From: Phallus indusiatus
Lineage: Eukaryota > Basidiomycota > Agaricomycetes > Phallales > Phallaceae
Assembly (NCBI GenBank): GCA_027605045.1
Contig: JAQFWX010000072.1
Location: 1-64,000, forward strand
DNA: 64,000 nt
Direction of reading: 5' to 3'
The first letter of the stretch is position 1. Every line of letters starts with the position of its first letter. A program made the position numbers and the translations under genes. Shown here piece after piece: positions 47,001-56,786 of the stretch. The notes beneath the pieces were generated by a model. That model saw only the letters and a program-made list of their open reading frames with translations. It did no database searches and had not been told where the DNA came from.

Positions 47001-49145
47001 CTGGTCGAAGATTTGTCTTCCTTTCATGAAGCCTGCCTGGTCTGGGTGTATAATTTCTGGGGCCATTGTGCCGAGTCTTTTGGTTAAGATCTTAGTCATT
47101 AGTCTATAGTCGGTGTTTAAGACTGTGATAGGGCGGTAATTCCCAATGTCCGTTCTGTCTCCTTTTTTGTATATTGGGCATAACCAGCCTTCGCTGAATT
47201 TTAGGGTAGTTAAAGGTCCGTTGCGTTCTATATCATTGAACACGTTCTGTAGGATGGTTATGATGTTTAGTTTTGGTATTGGCGCGCAGTTTTTCTCTTT
47301 TATTGGAGTGAAGGTGACTAGTCTTTTCCAGAGTTCATTTGGGATTCCATCTAACCCAGCTGAGGAGGCGTTGGGTGACGTTTTGATTGCGGTGAGGATT
47401 TCCTTATCACTAATTTCCTCTTCCAGATTTTTTTGACTGTTCAGGGACAGACGGGCCGAGAGGTGTCGTGTTACCTCTTCGATTTCGGCTGTTCGTTCGT
47501 CTTGGCTCTGATTGGAAGGGATGTCTGCTTTTTGGATGTGTTCGTGGTGTTGTCTGGCTATTTCAGCCATGTGTTTTGATGATCGCGTTGTTTTTAAGTT
47601 TGGCTCTAGGAAGTTGCAGAGACCCGTTATAGGGGCTTTGTCTTGGTTCGATTTGTTTTGGCGTAGCCAGTGTTTCCCAATAGACTCTTTCTCCAGTTTT
47701 GCTTTTGTGGCAATGTTGGTCCTCCTCCTGAGGTGTTTGAGTCTGGTGAGCTCGAAGATTTCCGCTTCAAGAGAGTTGATTTTTATGCTCTTTTCTTCGT
47801 CGTCTTGGCCCTGTAGGTTTTTTATGCTGTCTAGTGACGTTTGTAGGTCTTGGATTCCTTTCTCTATTAGGTATCCGTGTTTACCAGCATGCTTCTTTGC
47901 TATAGTGATGATAGTGTTTTTCATCTTTAGGTAATTCTCTTGGATTTGCTGATTATTTTCGATTTTTTGTGCGATTGGGGCGGTTTTTTCGCACAGTTCT
48001 CTTAGGAATTTATTGTTGTCTATTACGAATCCGGGTATGAACCATCTTCCTTTACCTGTTTTTGGTTCGTTAGGGGTTCTAATTCGCATTGAGATCATTT
48101 TATGGTCGGTCTGTATAGCTGGGATTTCTATTGACCATTCATTGGAGAATTTGAGGTATTTCCTTGTGATGTATATGCGGTCAATCCGGGAGTGTCTGTG
48201 TGTGCCCGTGTGTGAGTATGTGTACTCTAGTTTTGTGGGGAAGGTATCTCTCCAGCCGTCTATTGCATCCGTGAAGTTTTTGAACATCTGTAGCATTTCT
48301 ATGTTCTTTTCTGCGTCTGGGTGTGACGGGAGGCGGTCCGCACTTTCTTCAACTATGTTGAAGTCACCTAGCGTTACGTCTGGTCTTGGAAGTCTTTTCC
48401 TTTGTGTTTCACGCCTGAGGGTTGGCCAGAGTTCTGCGTGTTTTCTCTTATCATTTGGGGCGTATACATTTAGTATTGCTAATTTTTTATTCTCAGTCCA
48501 TGGTACGAGTATTTGGAGTGCTCTGCCGGGGACTAGTATTTTATGTTCGACCTCTTTCCATTTTATCCGTTGTTTGCGAATTAAGAAGGTTACACCTGCT
48601 TTTGCTGTTGGTTTACGGGGGTGAGGTGAGTTGATGATCAGCAGTTGTTTTTCGAACAGTGTCTGCAAGGTGTTTTGATGTGCGGTGGACAGGTGAGCTT
48701 CCTGGATGGCCAGGATATCAATTTTATTGTCTCTCATGAGTTGGTTTAGCTCATTCCATTTGGCGTGATTTGGCCCTCCGCCTTTGATGTTGAGTGATGC
48801 TATTTTCAGGGATTTTTTATTGGTTTTGTGTGGTTGGTGGGTATTGTGTGATTGGTTGTCCTCTTCGTCTGATGAGGTGTATTCGGTGACCTCTGAGTCG
48901 GACTCCACATCAGTTTCGCTCTCCTGAGTGGAGTATCCGTCTGCAGATAGGTCTGGGATTTCAGAGGACTCTGAGTCGTCTGAATCATATCCCTGGGGTC
49001 TGCTTTCCGTTGCCTCAGCTGTGTCATTGGGCCGGTTTGCAGCAGTTGGCTCCCCGGCCCTTCGACAGCTGGGGAGATATGGTAACCGTAGGCCTGTGTA
49101 ATCTAAACCGTGTGTGTGTCTCTCTGTAGTATGTTGTAAATTCAT
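44052..49145 (-). CDS. LINE ORF2: AP endonuclease, reverse transcriptase, RNase H
   Basis: Uninterrupted 1,697-codon polyprotein that nicks target DNA, copies the RNA from the nick and degrades the RNA strand. Residues 1-110 are acidic and disordered. The endonuclease-exonuclease-phosphatase domain spans about 113-355: LKIASLNIKGG, the catalytic Glu in AIQEAHL (about 145), LGDFNIV (about 262) and TDHKM (about 347). The reverse transcriptase spans about 600-900: ISLDQEKAYDKI, RGVRQGDPLSCLLFN and the FADD catalytic pair (about 839). RNase H spans about 1275-1400 with its full acidic set: YTDGAC, NAGELIAIL, IRTDSQYAI and GHTGVEGNEGADRLA. A Cys/His segment (CQGCNTTESMIHILTEC) follows at about 1525, typical of the zf-RVT tail. 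Every catalytic residue I looked for is present. Confidence 0.95.
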   Translation of the reverse strand: MNLQHTTERHTHGLDYTGLRLPYLPSCRRAGEPTAANRPNDTAEATESRPQGYDSDDSESSEIPDLSADGYSTQESETDVESDSEVTEYTSSDEEDNQSHNTHQPHKTNKKSLKIASLNIKGGGPNHAKWNELNQLMRDNKIDILAIQEAHLSTAHQNTLQTLFEKQLLIINSPHPRKPTAKAGVTFLIRKQRIKWKEVEHKILVPGRALQILVPWTENKKLAILNVYAPNDKRKHAELWPTLRRETQRKRLPRPDVTLGDFNIVEESADRLPSHPDAEKNIEMLQMFKNFTDAIDGWRDTFPTKLEYTYSHTGTHRHSRIDRIYITRKYLKFSNEWSIEIPAIQTDHKMISMRIRTPNEPKTGKGRWFIPGFVIDNNKFLRELCEKTAPIAQKIENNQQIQENYLKMKNTIITIAKKHAGKHGYLIEKGIQDLQTSLDSIKNLQGQDDEEKSIKINSLEAEIFELTRLKHLRRRTNIATKAKLEKESIGKHWLRQNKSNQDKAPITGLCNFLEPNLKTTRSSKHMAEIARQHHEHIQKADIPSNQSQDERTAEIEEVTRHLSARLSLNSQKNLEEEISDKEILTAIKTSPNASSAGLDGIPNELWKRLVTFTPIKEKNCAPIPKLNIITILQNVFNDIERNGPLTTLKFSEGWLCPIYKKGDRTDIGNYRPITVLNTDYRLMTKILTKRLGTMAPEIIHPDQAGFMKGRQIFDQTDLAQTMVHYTETLELNGAIISLDQEKAYDKIRHDFFWASLNALGFPRKFISLIQNLYKEAETVVILNGMISKPIKITRGVRQGDPLSCLLFNTAIESLAQMLRDSPLHGFDIPEKNNRLIASLFADDTTTYLSSMDDFHELNSLLQRWCKASGAKFNLSKTNVLPIGTQEYRQSVVRTRQINANQRPIPENIPIIPDGHHIRILGSYIGNGTNQMAIWTPILETMRHNLNQWKKCHLTSEGKRLIINVEIGGRTQFLTRVQGMPQEILNQITKLIKDFLWDGKRSDINNDTMSLPLSKGGKKCLDIKARNDAIELMKLKSYLQTDESRPTWAFFADNIIKINARNGVRTDLPESTENIFLQTWKPKLNHYSTLPPNIKRMILTAYKHGTVIDGPEMSHETKLAMPIWYHVGLEEEMIGWNMGSRICLRQHHHIKTVGDAYLFTTREYPDNHRQTNKCKCNTCKELKNIGCKSPATCRKAMSHILNLLPPKWDPRSRPNDPIPIAVIQEDEDEPHPEIQFRHNTTVQSIYEGFRILTKRSETSNTHLIREPVPPEREKTIAYTDGACINNGCDNAIAAGGIWFGPNHQNNLAIKLPPSFNTNNAGELIAILKLLQITPKDIDLEIRTDSQYAIDQITKHAERNEDEGWTRNANSQIMQTIMAWLKSRNAITTFRKVKGHTGVEGNEGADRLANEGLHKNHNDLLNLEVPDSHKTRGLKLATATQALIYQAIIKKKPRTERRNTELMLDIVKSNLELTTNEIPTNERLWKSIRNKNLSKEEQHFLWKSLHNAYKVGDFWKHIPNAEHNGICQGCNTTESMIHILTECTAINFKVLWDLSRKLWEQAGYEWPERNMGTILGSHTVKFKGPAGKVIAGKSSLYTILMTQTAFMHWKIRCKWKIENESIPEKIPTNRELTNTWIYTFAERIHFDIRATRPKYGKKSKNMKKIQAIWGPVLHNDQIKNLTPDSIRGFLVGITRGRPP

Positions 49146-49262
49146 GATAGTAAAGGTGGTTGGGTTTGTCTGCTTGCCGTTGCCCCAGCAATGTCCTTGA
49201 GCCTGTTCGCAGCAGTTGACTCACTGGCTCGTCTATTGCAGGGGAGGGGAATAACCGTTGAC
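49019..49262. repeat. imperfect direct repeat around the ORF2 start
   Basis: About 49019-49095 and 49187-49262 align over about 75 bases, sharing GCAGCAGTTG followed by CTC-C-GGC and later GGGGAG and TAACCGT. One unit lies in the ORF1-ORF2 spacer, the other in the first codons of ORF2, with the ORF2 ATG (49145) between them. Confidence 0.6.
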
Positions 49263-49459
49263 GTGAAAATACCTTGGGTTGAGTGAATATTTGCCGCATT
49301 AGTTTTTATTATTTAGGCGGGGTGTTCACTCTTTGGGGTCTTCGTTTGCCCGAAATTGGAGCGAAGGGAAGGGGATTTATATCATTAGTTGTGTGGGTTA
49401 TTCTATGCGTCTACGTGGTTTATGCTATGTAAGATTATGCTATGAGAGTTTTAGTTCTG

Positions 49460-50812
49460 TTATGCAGAGAATCCTCCTCTCCTTCCCCGAGGGGTCCTCC
49501 CTCTGCCACGTCCGACGGTATTGGAAGGCGCTGGCGCAGATGCATTATTTTCTTGGGCTTCTTTGTTGAATGGGTGCGAGGTGGGCCAGCCTATAATGTT
49601 GGGGTAAGGGCATGAAGTTTTACGATGGCCGAGGGATTTGCAGAGTACACAGAAGAGGGATTCAGGTTTGTGTGCGTTTCCGCTGACTGTAGCGCTGTCA
49701 TATCTGGTATTGAGAATAATGTCTTGCCAGATTTTGAAGTCAGACGGGGACAGGGTGGGTGGGGTTATGTATATGCGGTAAGCTGGGACTCTAGCCAGTG
49801 GGGCTTGGTTGTTGTTTCTTCGGGACGTGGGGGTTTGATAGATTCCGTCCACTTTTACCGTAAGCTCGAAGCCACCTTTGCATGCTTGGTTTACGAAGTG
49901 TGTGAATGTGGGGTTGGCCCGGAGGCATGAGACGACACATTGTTTAACTTCATCATAGGCTTCCTCGGATAGTTCGAGGGGGACGTCCATTAAAATGAGG
50001 GCGAGGGAGGGGTCAGGGATGGTATAGGGTATGGCAAAGAAGGTGAATTCTTGAAAAGCCCAGCAGTATTTCTCGACTAGGGTGGTTGCGTTGGCATGGG
50101 AAAGGTTGTAGACGAGATATGGGAAGATCCAGCGATTTCTTCCGGGGGTGAAGGCAGGGCTTGGGATCAACATTTTTGGTTTGTCCGTAGTGCGGAGCGC
50201 TTTGCTGATGTATATTTCGAAGCGGGTTCTTCTGTCTAGCGTGCTGTTTGTTACTTCGTCATAAGCCGCGAAGACGAGGACTTTGTTGTCTGCCGCATTA
50301 TTCCAGTGTGGGATTTTGCTTTGCTGGATCATGGAGAATGCGTCGGTTTGGGAGATTCCTTCGAGGCGTGGAAAGCCTCCTGCAGGCACCGGGAGGGGGG
50401 CTTCGTCGTGCTCTCCGAGGTTAGGGGCTCCCGCATTGTCTCCGGGGGGAGTCTCTTTGCTGGGTTGCCCTGGGGAGGGGGAGTCGGACACTTGGGCAGG
50501 TTGCGTTATGTCGAGTTGGGTTTGGGAGGGTGCCGCATTGTCGTTGCAGGAGATCCCATCTGATGCGAACGTGAAACGAGTCTCGTTCATGTTTGTCTGG
50601 TTGGGGTCGACTTCCATTGGCTGGGAGGGGGGGTTATAGAGGACGAGTGCCAAGGGGTTACGATCTGGGGATGACCTGGGAGTATTAGGTTTGGCGCGAT
50701 TTCGTTGATCTTTGTATTCAGAAGGGGAGCGATCGTAGTGGGATCTTTTTTTGTTGGAGGGAGGGGGGGTTGTGGTTCGGGGAAGGTCTTCTTTTGTGGG
50801 AGAAGCTTCCAT
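49460..50812 (-). CDS. LINE ORF1 protein with CCHC zinc knuckle
   Basis: RNA-binding, Gag-like protein of 450 residues that packages the element RNA. The N-terminal half is Pro/Ser/Thr-rich and probably disordered. The middle (residues about 150-380) is a globular region with FAAYDEVTNSTLDRRTRFEI and IFPYLVYNLSHANATTLV. Near residue 400 is a zinc knuckle, C-VL-C-KSLG-H-RKTS-C (C-x2-C-x4-H-x4-C). The C-terminus is Gly/Arg-rich (GRGRGRTPRGRRGG), suited to nucleic-acid binding. The frame is open from 50812 to the stop at 49460, followed by a 314-base spacer before ORF2 in a different frame, so ORF2 needs re-initiation or another mechanism for translation. Confidence 0.9.
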   Translation of the reverse strand: MEASPTKEDLPRTTTPPPSNKKRSHYDRSPSEYKDQRNRAKPNTPRSSPDRNPLALVLYNPPSQPMEVDPNQTNMNETRFTFASDGISCNDNAAPSQTQLDITQPAQVSDSPSPGQPSKETPPGDNAGAPNLGEHDEAPLPVPAGGFPRLEGISQTDAFSMIQQSKIPHWNNAADNKVLVFAAYDEVTNSTLDRRTRFEIYISKALRTTDKPKMLIPSPAFTPGRNRWIFPYLVYNLSHANATTLVEKYCWAFQEFTFFAIPYTIPDPSLALILMDVPLELSEEAYDEVKQCVVSCLRANPTFTHFVNQACKGGFELTVKVDGIYQTPTSRRNNNQAPLARVPAYRIYITPPTLSPSDFKIWQDIILNTRYDSATVSGNAHKPESLFCVLCKSLGHRKTSCPYPNIIGWPTSHPFNKEAQENNASAPAPSNTVGRGRGRTPRGRRGGFSA

Positions 50813-51110
50813 GATGGTTGATTGGGGCGTCTGAGGGCGTCTGAGAGGGCCACGTCATCTGGGAGTTGCACGTGACATGTTTGTGGATGGCCGCGACGGG
50901 CGTGTGTGTTTCGGGTTGACGTGTGTTTTGCATTTTGCTAGTAGTTTATGTACATTGGGGGGTAATGTTTTTAAGACATCGGATTTTTTAGAGCATGCGA
51001 TAGGAGACCATGCAGAGGCTGTCCGTTTTTTTTGTCTTACCCTGTTGAAATGGTGCGCATTTTCCACTGAAGTGACCGAGATGGTCGTGGTAAAAAGGCA
51101 AGGGACCCCC

Positions 51111-51125
51111 AATCTCTGCTAGATC
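51111..51125. repeat. target site duplication, right copy (complete LINE)
   Basis: AATCTCTGCTAGATC, identical to 43831-43845. Confidence 0.93.
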
Positions 51126-51126
51126 T

Positions 51127-51793
51127 TAAGTAATACATATATCTTCACGTTTATTTGTCCTTCATGAGTTTTTTTGGTGGCATTCGTGCAGTCATTTACA
51201 TATGTATATGTATGTCGATAGCTCCAGCACTGCTCACATATATCGGGTATGTTGTTGAAGCCATCGAATTCATGGTTATTATAGAATTTTTGAAAACGTG
51301 AAAGTGCATGCCGTTATGATGGCACTTGGGCTGTACTATTGATATTAATACTTGTGTACTACGGATGACGAGTGCAAGTGTGGAGTGCGTGTTGAGAAGT
51401 CGACTCGATGTAACTAATCAGGAAATTATTTCCTTATGGGGCGTAAAGTATTTGAAAACATATCTTACTTGGCAGATGACTGCGGCGATAGACGCTGCTT
51501 CCGGTGTCTACTAATATTCGCGAGTACTTGAATGCCGTTGCAGAAGGGGAGTTGGACACAGAAAAAAGCCCGTACTAGAGTGAGGCGCCAAACCTCGGAT
51601 CTGAAAGTGCGTTGATGCAGTGACTGGTTAATGGGCGTCTACATCAGCGTGAAGGTGCAGAACAGTTGACACCACCATTTGCAAAGAACTGCATCGGCGC
51701 GCACAACCAGAAGCCCCACATAGGATTTTCGTTATTTATACAGCAGCATGAACGAAATTCTTAGTTTCGAATCTTGCCACTCCTCTGAAAACC
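51127..51793. promoter_or_regulatory. upstream region of sugar porter 2
   Basis: No gene seen. It resembles the upstream region of sugar porter 1 (see 39686-40749) in colinear patches from about 51300, ending with TTTATACAGC about 55 bases before the start. It holds the 3' flank of the tandem unit before the LINE landed. Promoter function is inferred. Confidence 0.45.
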
Positions 51794-54526
51794 ATGGATA
51801 AACATTCGTTACCGACGGTCAGCCCGACGGCGACGCGCTCGCTAACGTCAAGTATCAACGCTGAGAAACCGCAATTGACCGAAAAGCAAGAATTCAAGGA
51901 CGAGAAAAAGCGACGCCAAACCATCGATCCAGCAGCCGAAAACGTGAACGCTCTTCTTGTCAATCCACTTTCTGGATTCACGGACGACGAACTTGATATC
52001 CAAGGCCGCGAGTTTGCTAAACAACATGAGCTAGGTCATCTCGAAGAAGAGTTTGCCAAGGGTGCCATTATCGCACGGGACCCTACCGCTTTCGAGGAAT
52101 TGCCCATACTTTCTGCTGAAGACAAGAACACGCTCAGGATGGAGATCACGCACAAGTGGCGTCAACCGAAAGACCTTTACTTTCTAGTCGTTGCTTGTTC
52201 CATGTCTGCAGCTGTTCAAGGAGTCAGTAGCATCTTTGACACTGCTCAAACGTACACTGAATAACTTATATTTTTATAGATGGATCAGTCTGTGATAAAT
52301 GGCGCAAACCTGTTCTTTGCTCCGCAATTCGGCATCCCGCAAGATAGTAGCAAGAATCAATGGTTATTAGGAGTCGTCAATGCAGCACCATATGTAAGTG
52401 CACATATTACTTTGTGATCTTTGTCACCTCGAGAACTTATTACGATTGAAAATAGTTTTGCTGTGCCGTACTTGGTTGCTGGTTATCTGTTCCGTTAAAC
52501 AATGCACTCGGTCGACGCTCAACCATATTTATTACTGCGTTGATCAGCTTCTTGGCTTGTTTTTGGCAGGGATTCACCAACAGTTGGCCTCATCTTTTCG
52601 TATGTTTCTTAGTTTCATGGACATATAGAGTCCGTGAGCTCACCCGACTGTAAATAGGCTGCGCGGTTTGTTTTGGGGTTCGGCATAGGACCTAAATCTG
52701 CGACCGTACCTGTTGTAAGCCCGTTTGCCGACATTGTAAACTTCAGCTGTCAATGCCTTTCTAGTACGCTGCCGAGTGCGCTCCAGCGGCCATCCGAGGA
52801 GCACTAGTAATGATGTGGCAGATGTGGACAGCCTTTGGAATCATGGTTGGTTACGCAGCCGAGTACGTCTATGCTTATATCATGAAGAGAAATTTCTGAT
52901 AGTTCTTTCTTTTAGTTTGGCCTTTTTCAAGGTTCCAGATCCCCATAATATCAAAGGTCTGAACTGGCGGTTAATGTTAGGTAGCGTAAGCGACTCATTC
53001 TCCACTCTTCATTTGCAACGTATCTGACTCTATGAATCAAAAGGCTGGAGTTCCGGCTCTTATTGTTTGCATTCAAGTCTTTTTCTGTCCTGAATCAGTA
53101 AGTTATCCGGATTATAATGAATGAACTCAACTAAGTGAAATCAGCCCCGTTGGCTGATGTCCAAAGGGCGCTACGGTGCTGCCTTCAAGTCTCTTAAACG
53201 TCTTAGGGGAAATGACCTATTAGCTGCGAGAGACTTGTTCTGTAAGCTTGACTGTTGGCAAAAATGCCTCTCCATAACCTGAATATTTCCCAGATATCCA
53301 TACATTGCTTCAAGTTGAAGAGGAAATCAGCAGGAGCAGGAATATGGTGAAAGAAATGATAACCATACCCCGAAATAGACGAGCGGCAATTGGCTCGTTT
53401 ATTGTGATGTTCATGCAACAATTCTGTGGTGTGAATGCTATCGCGTATTACTCTTCCACTATATTCCAACAATCCGGATTTGGAAATGTACAAGCCCTTC
53501 TTTCGTCATTTGGTTTCGGATGTGGTACGTTCTATGGATTGCACACGTGCAACTTCTTCCAATAAAAACATTTTTTAGTTAACTTTTTGTTCGCAATACC
53601 CGCGATTTATACCATTGATACATTTGGAAGAAGAAATCTATTATTAACCACGTTCCCTCTTATGGCTATATTTATGTTTTTGACTGGCTTCGCGTTTTTC
53701 ATTAAAGACGTACACGGTCGCGTTGCCTGTATTGAATTTCCCTTCTTTCCTTGTCGAAGTAGCTCTAATTTATGTTTAGTGGTGTCAGTTGGCATCTACC
53801 TTTTCGGTGTTTGTTACTCACGTAAGTCATCGTCTAAACTACCATTCGTGAGCAGAATTAATTCATTCGTCAACTAGCGGGAGAAGGACCGGTCCCATTT
53901 ACGGTATATACTAATAATTTCTCAGGCTGTTTGGCTGTTATATAATTTATTTTTTCAGTATTCGGCAGAAGCATTCCCCTTATATATTCGTGCTACTGGA
54001 ATGAGTTTTGCAACTGCGACGACTTGGCTTTTGTATGTGCAACAATTTCTTTTTAGCTGGCTCTACTCTAAATGACAACTTTTCTATTCTGCAGCAATGG
54101 TGTCATTTCTTTGACGTTCCCTGCGATGCTTGGAGCTCTAACAAGTCAAGGGGCCTTCTCATTCTATGCAGGATGGAAGTATGTCATTATTCTCTCCTTT
54201 GACTAAAACTTTTATGTTCTGACATCGGTCTTCAGCATCATCGGCTTCTTCCTCGTCCTTTTGTTCGTCCCTGAGACTAAAGGCCTCTCGTTAGAAGAGC
54301 TTGATCAGGGTAAATTCCAATCACTAATCCGTTCGGAAATTTTCAAGGCTGATTAATATTACAAGTGTTCTCTGTACCGACCAGGAAACATGCCACGTAT
54401 CAAATCAAATGCCTGCTAATAAACCTGCGTCGATGGATTTTCAGATCCAAAGTTCCACCTCCCGAACCGTTGTATAATTTCGAAGGAATACAGAAGACAT
54501 ATGCTCCACCAGCTGGTGGTCATTAA
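51794..54526 (+). CDS. MFS sugar porter 2 (tandem paralogue)
   Basis: Same architecture and intron positions as the gene at 40750-43448. The N-terminal tail ([38 protein letters not shown]) and [15 protein letters not shown] are nearly identical. Motifs seen after splicing: [134 protein letters not shown] and the end [21 protein letters not shown]. Exon joins are in phase (for example [18 protein letters not shown]). It looks functional. The two copies differ mostly in the first 40 residues and in the intracellular C-terminal tail. The pair was split by the LINE inserted downstream of copy 1. Substrate unknown. Confidence 0.9.
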
Positions 54527-55313
54527 GTAAATTAGGCGAATTTCGACGACGGGGCGATATTTATTGTTGATTCACCATCGCGTAAAGACTATGTTAATTC
54601 GGACCGGTAGGAATAGATAGTACATAGATCACACGTATATGCGCAAACCCTTGTGTGGCGAATGTCCTTTATGTATATTCCTCTAATCAGATGTATTTCC
54701 AACATTATTCATTAGCGTCGAAGGTCAAATTGTTAGCCTGGACTGTTTATATTTAATTGTAGCACCAATAAACTCAAGTTGTCTCCGATAGTTAGGGTCT
54801 TGCTGCGTTGAACCGAGAGGAAGATCGAGAACTTTGATTGAGCTTGTGCCAGTGGTCGGACGTTTGCTTCTCATGAGTTACGAAATATCTTTTCTTGCTA
54901 TTACTACTGCTCGTTACCGTCTCGTGTTCCGGATATTCACAAATGTTTTCGAGGGTTTTGCGTCGTTAAAGTTGTCCACGTTCAAATTGGTTTTTTCTTG
55001 CAAATTTCAAGTTCAGTGGGCGCAATTGTCATCCCAGTTAAGAACTTAAGGCCGCAAGCAGCGGGGTATTGAGTAACTGTGGATGAATAGTAGACTAAAG
55101 TAGACTGTCCAGACAGTATTTGTGGTTGAGATGAAAGCCGTCCTCAGGCCAGTAAACTTGTCTGAACCATTCATACTCATTGGATGAGGGGATTGAGTCA
55201 ATGTCACAAGTAGTAACGCCTCCGACCCGTAATTGTCACCTCGAGGATCATAGACTGCCAACCAACTCAATCCTTCTCAATTACGAGAAAGGGTTCCCAT
55301 TCAAGATACTGTT
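54527..55313. other. intergenic stretch between sugar porter 2 and DCAF7
   Basis: No gene seen; a plus frame at 54834-55049 is unassigned. It holds the 3' flank of sugar porter 2 and the probable DCAF7 promoter. Confidence 0.5.
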
Positions 55314-56786
55314 ATGTCTCAGACTACATACCTGCAATATGACGCGCCATGTAAGCAGAACCTTCGTTGGCTAGTCGTCGTTGAACTTGTTTTCTTACTT
55401 CCTTTTTCATCGCTCTTCATGATTAGGGACTGTGTATGCCATGGACTGGTGCAAGACATGGTCGCAAGGACAGACCCGTCCGCGCACTGCTTTCAGACTG
55501 GCTATCGCATCATACAGCGAGGACTACCGCAATCGTTTAGCTGTTATTGGGTTACAAGATGAGCGCTCGTTGGTCGATGATGAACTACACGGGCCGGGTT
55601 ACAACGATTTTACTGTTCTTGCTGAAACTGTTCACGGATATCCTGCTACTCGACTACAGTGGCAACCTTCCTCTGCTTCTGCGTTTAATTGGGCTGTCAA
55701 ATCTACCGCTTCCGAGTTATTAGCGACAACAGGCGATGCACTTCGCATATGGGATTTCAGCTACGATGGGGAGCAAAAAGGTTCAAGCTTCGTTGGAAGA
55801 CATCAAAATTCACCTGCATATTCTTTATCACAACGGGTGGCTTTATCTGGGGTAAGTTGTGTTGCGCTAATACCACCTTCTGGTCTAAGAGTTCGTGCCG
55901 TAGTCTAAAGCACCCAGTTCTTCGTCGGGCCCTCCGTTAACATCTTTCTCATGGAATACCGTCCTACCCAGTCATATTGTAACCTCATCAATAGATACAA
56001 CATGCACCGTCTGGGATATCAACACTTCTGCAGCGATCACACAACTCATTGCTCATGACCGTGAAGTATACGATGTCGCATGGCTACCAAACTCAACGGA
56101 CGTCTTCACCTCTGTCGGAGCAGACGGTAGCTTGCGTCTGTTCGATCTGCGGTCACTAGAACACTCGACAATTCTATATGAAGCCTCGTCCGTTCGAGCC
56201 AAGGAAAACGCTAAAACTGCATCTCCTCAGACTAGGCCCATGTCGACACCCCTGTTGCGGATTGCCTTTAATCCATCGGATTCCCATTACATTGCTTCTT
56301 TTCATGCTGACTGTGGAGATGTTCAAATATTAGATATGCGTAGTCCCGGTGCGCCTGTTGTTGAGATTAAAGCTCACAAGGCGCAGATCAATGCTATCGG
56401 ATGGGGGAAGCAGGAAAGCATGTTAGCTACAGTCGGTTCGTACCGTTCACTCTTTAAAAGGCAAAACTTGAATGATGATTACTAACGATACGTATTATTA
56501 CATTGCAGGCGACGATTCACAGGCCCTAATCTGGGACCTCTCACCACAGGCCATTGCATCCCCGCGAACTCTGACTACAAGACTTGGTTCTTCCCCACGA
56601 CCCGACGCTAAACGGCGAACCATAACCGACCCAGTACTTGCCTATACAGCACCATGCGAGATCAATAATCTAGCCTGGTCGCCCCTATTACACCCAATGA
56701 ACATCCCTGGAACTGGACACACGTTCACTGGTGGAGAGTGGTTAGCCATCGCTGCTGGCAAGTCGGTCAAAATACTCAAAGTTTGA
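55314..56786 (+). CDS. DCAF7: WD40 adaptor, DCAF7/WDR68 (HAN11, TTG1-like)
   Basis: Beta-propeller scaffold that in animals binds DYRK/HIPK kinases and CUL4-DDB1 and in plants is TTG1. ATG 55314 encodes MSQTTYLQYDAP; an intron (GTAAGC...ATTAG) makes the codon W, giving APWTVYAMDWC, the diagnostic N-terminus. The first long exon continues with FRLAIASYSEDYRNRLAVIGLQDE and the WQPSS region. After an intron near 55852-55904 come SHIVTSSIDTTCTVWDI, LIAHDREVYDVAWLP, FTSVGADGSLRLFDLRSLEH, LLRIAFNPSD, HYIASFHADCGDVQILDMR and AHKAQINAIGWG. The last intron (56434-56509 region) joins to DDSQALIWDLS and a final EINNLAWSP and WLAIAAGKSVKILKV at 56786. Several WD repeats; about 430 residues, with a 25-residue Ser/Arg-rich insert. 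Intact. Confidence 0.92.

Larger units (their letters stand above)
43846..51110 (-). mobile_element. complete non-LTR retrotransposon (LINE; endonuclease-RT-RNase H type)
   Basis: A 7,265-bp element on the minus strand. It ends on the plus-strand left with 24 T (the poly(A) tail) and starts at 51110 with a G-rich 5' end (GGGGGTCCC). Order in its own sense: 5' leader (51110-50813), ORF1 with a zinc knuckle (50812-49460), a 314-base spacer, ORF2 of 1,697 codons (49145-44052), a 3' untranslated region with a TAATCCTAAATCCTAA repeat (plus strand 43961-43986), and the tail. Both frames are open and a 15-17-bp target duplication flanks it, so insertion was recent and the copy may be active. AP-type endonuclease and internal RNase H place it near the fungal Tad1/I-like LINEs; the exact clade is not established. 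It sits between two tandem sugar-porter genes. Confidence 0.95.

Noticed and set aside
44254..48634. Plus-strand frames of 90-204 codons across 44254-48634, with copies at 30431-31721
   Set aside because: They are antisense shadows of LINE ORF2; the same frames recur in the truncated copy because the DNA is the same. No independent family motif.
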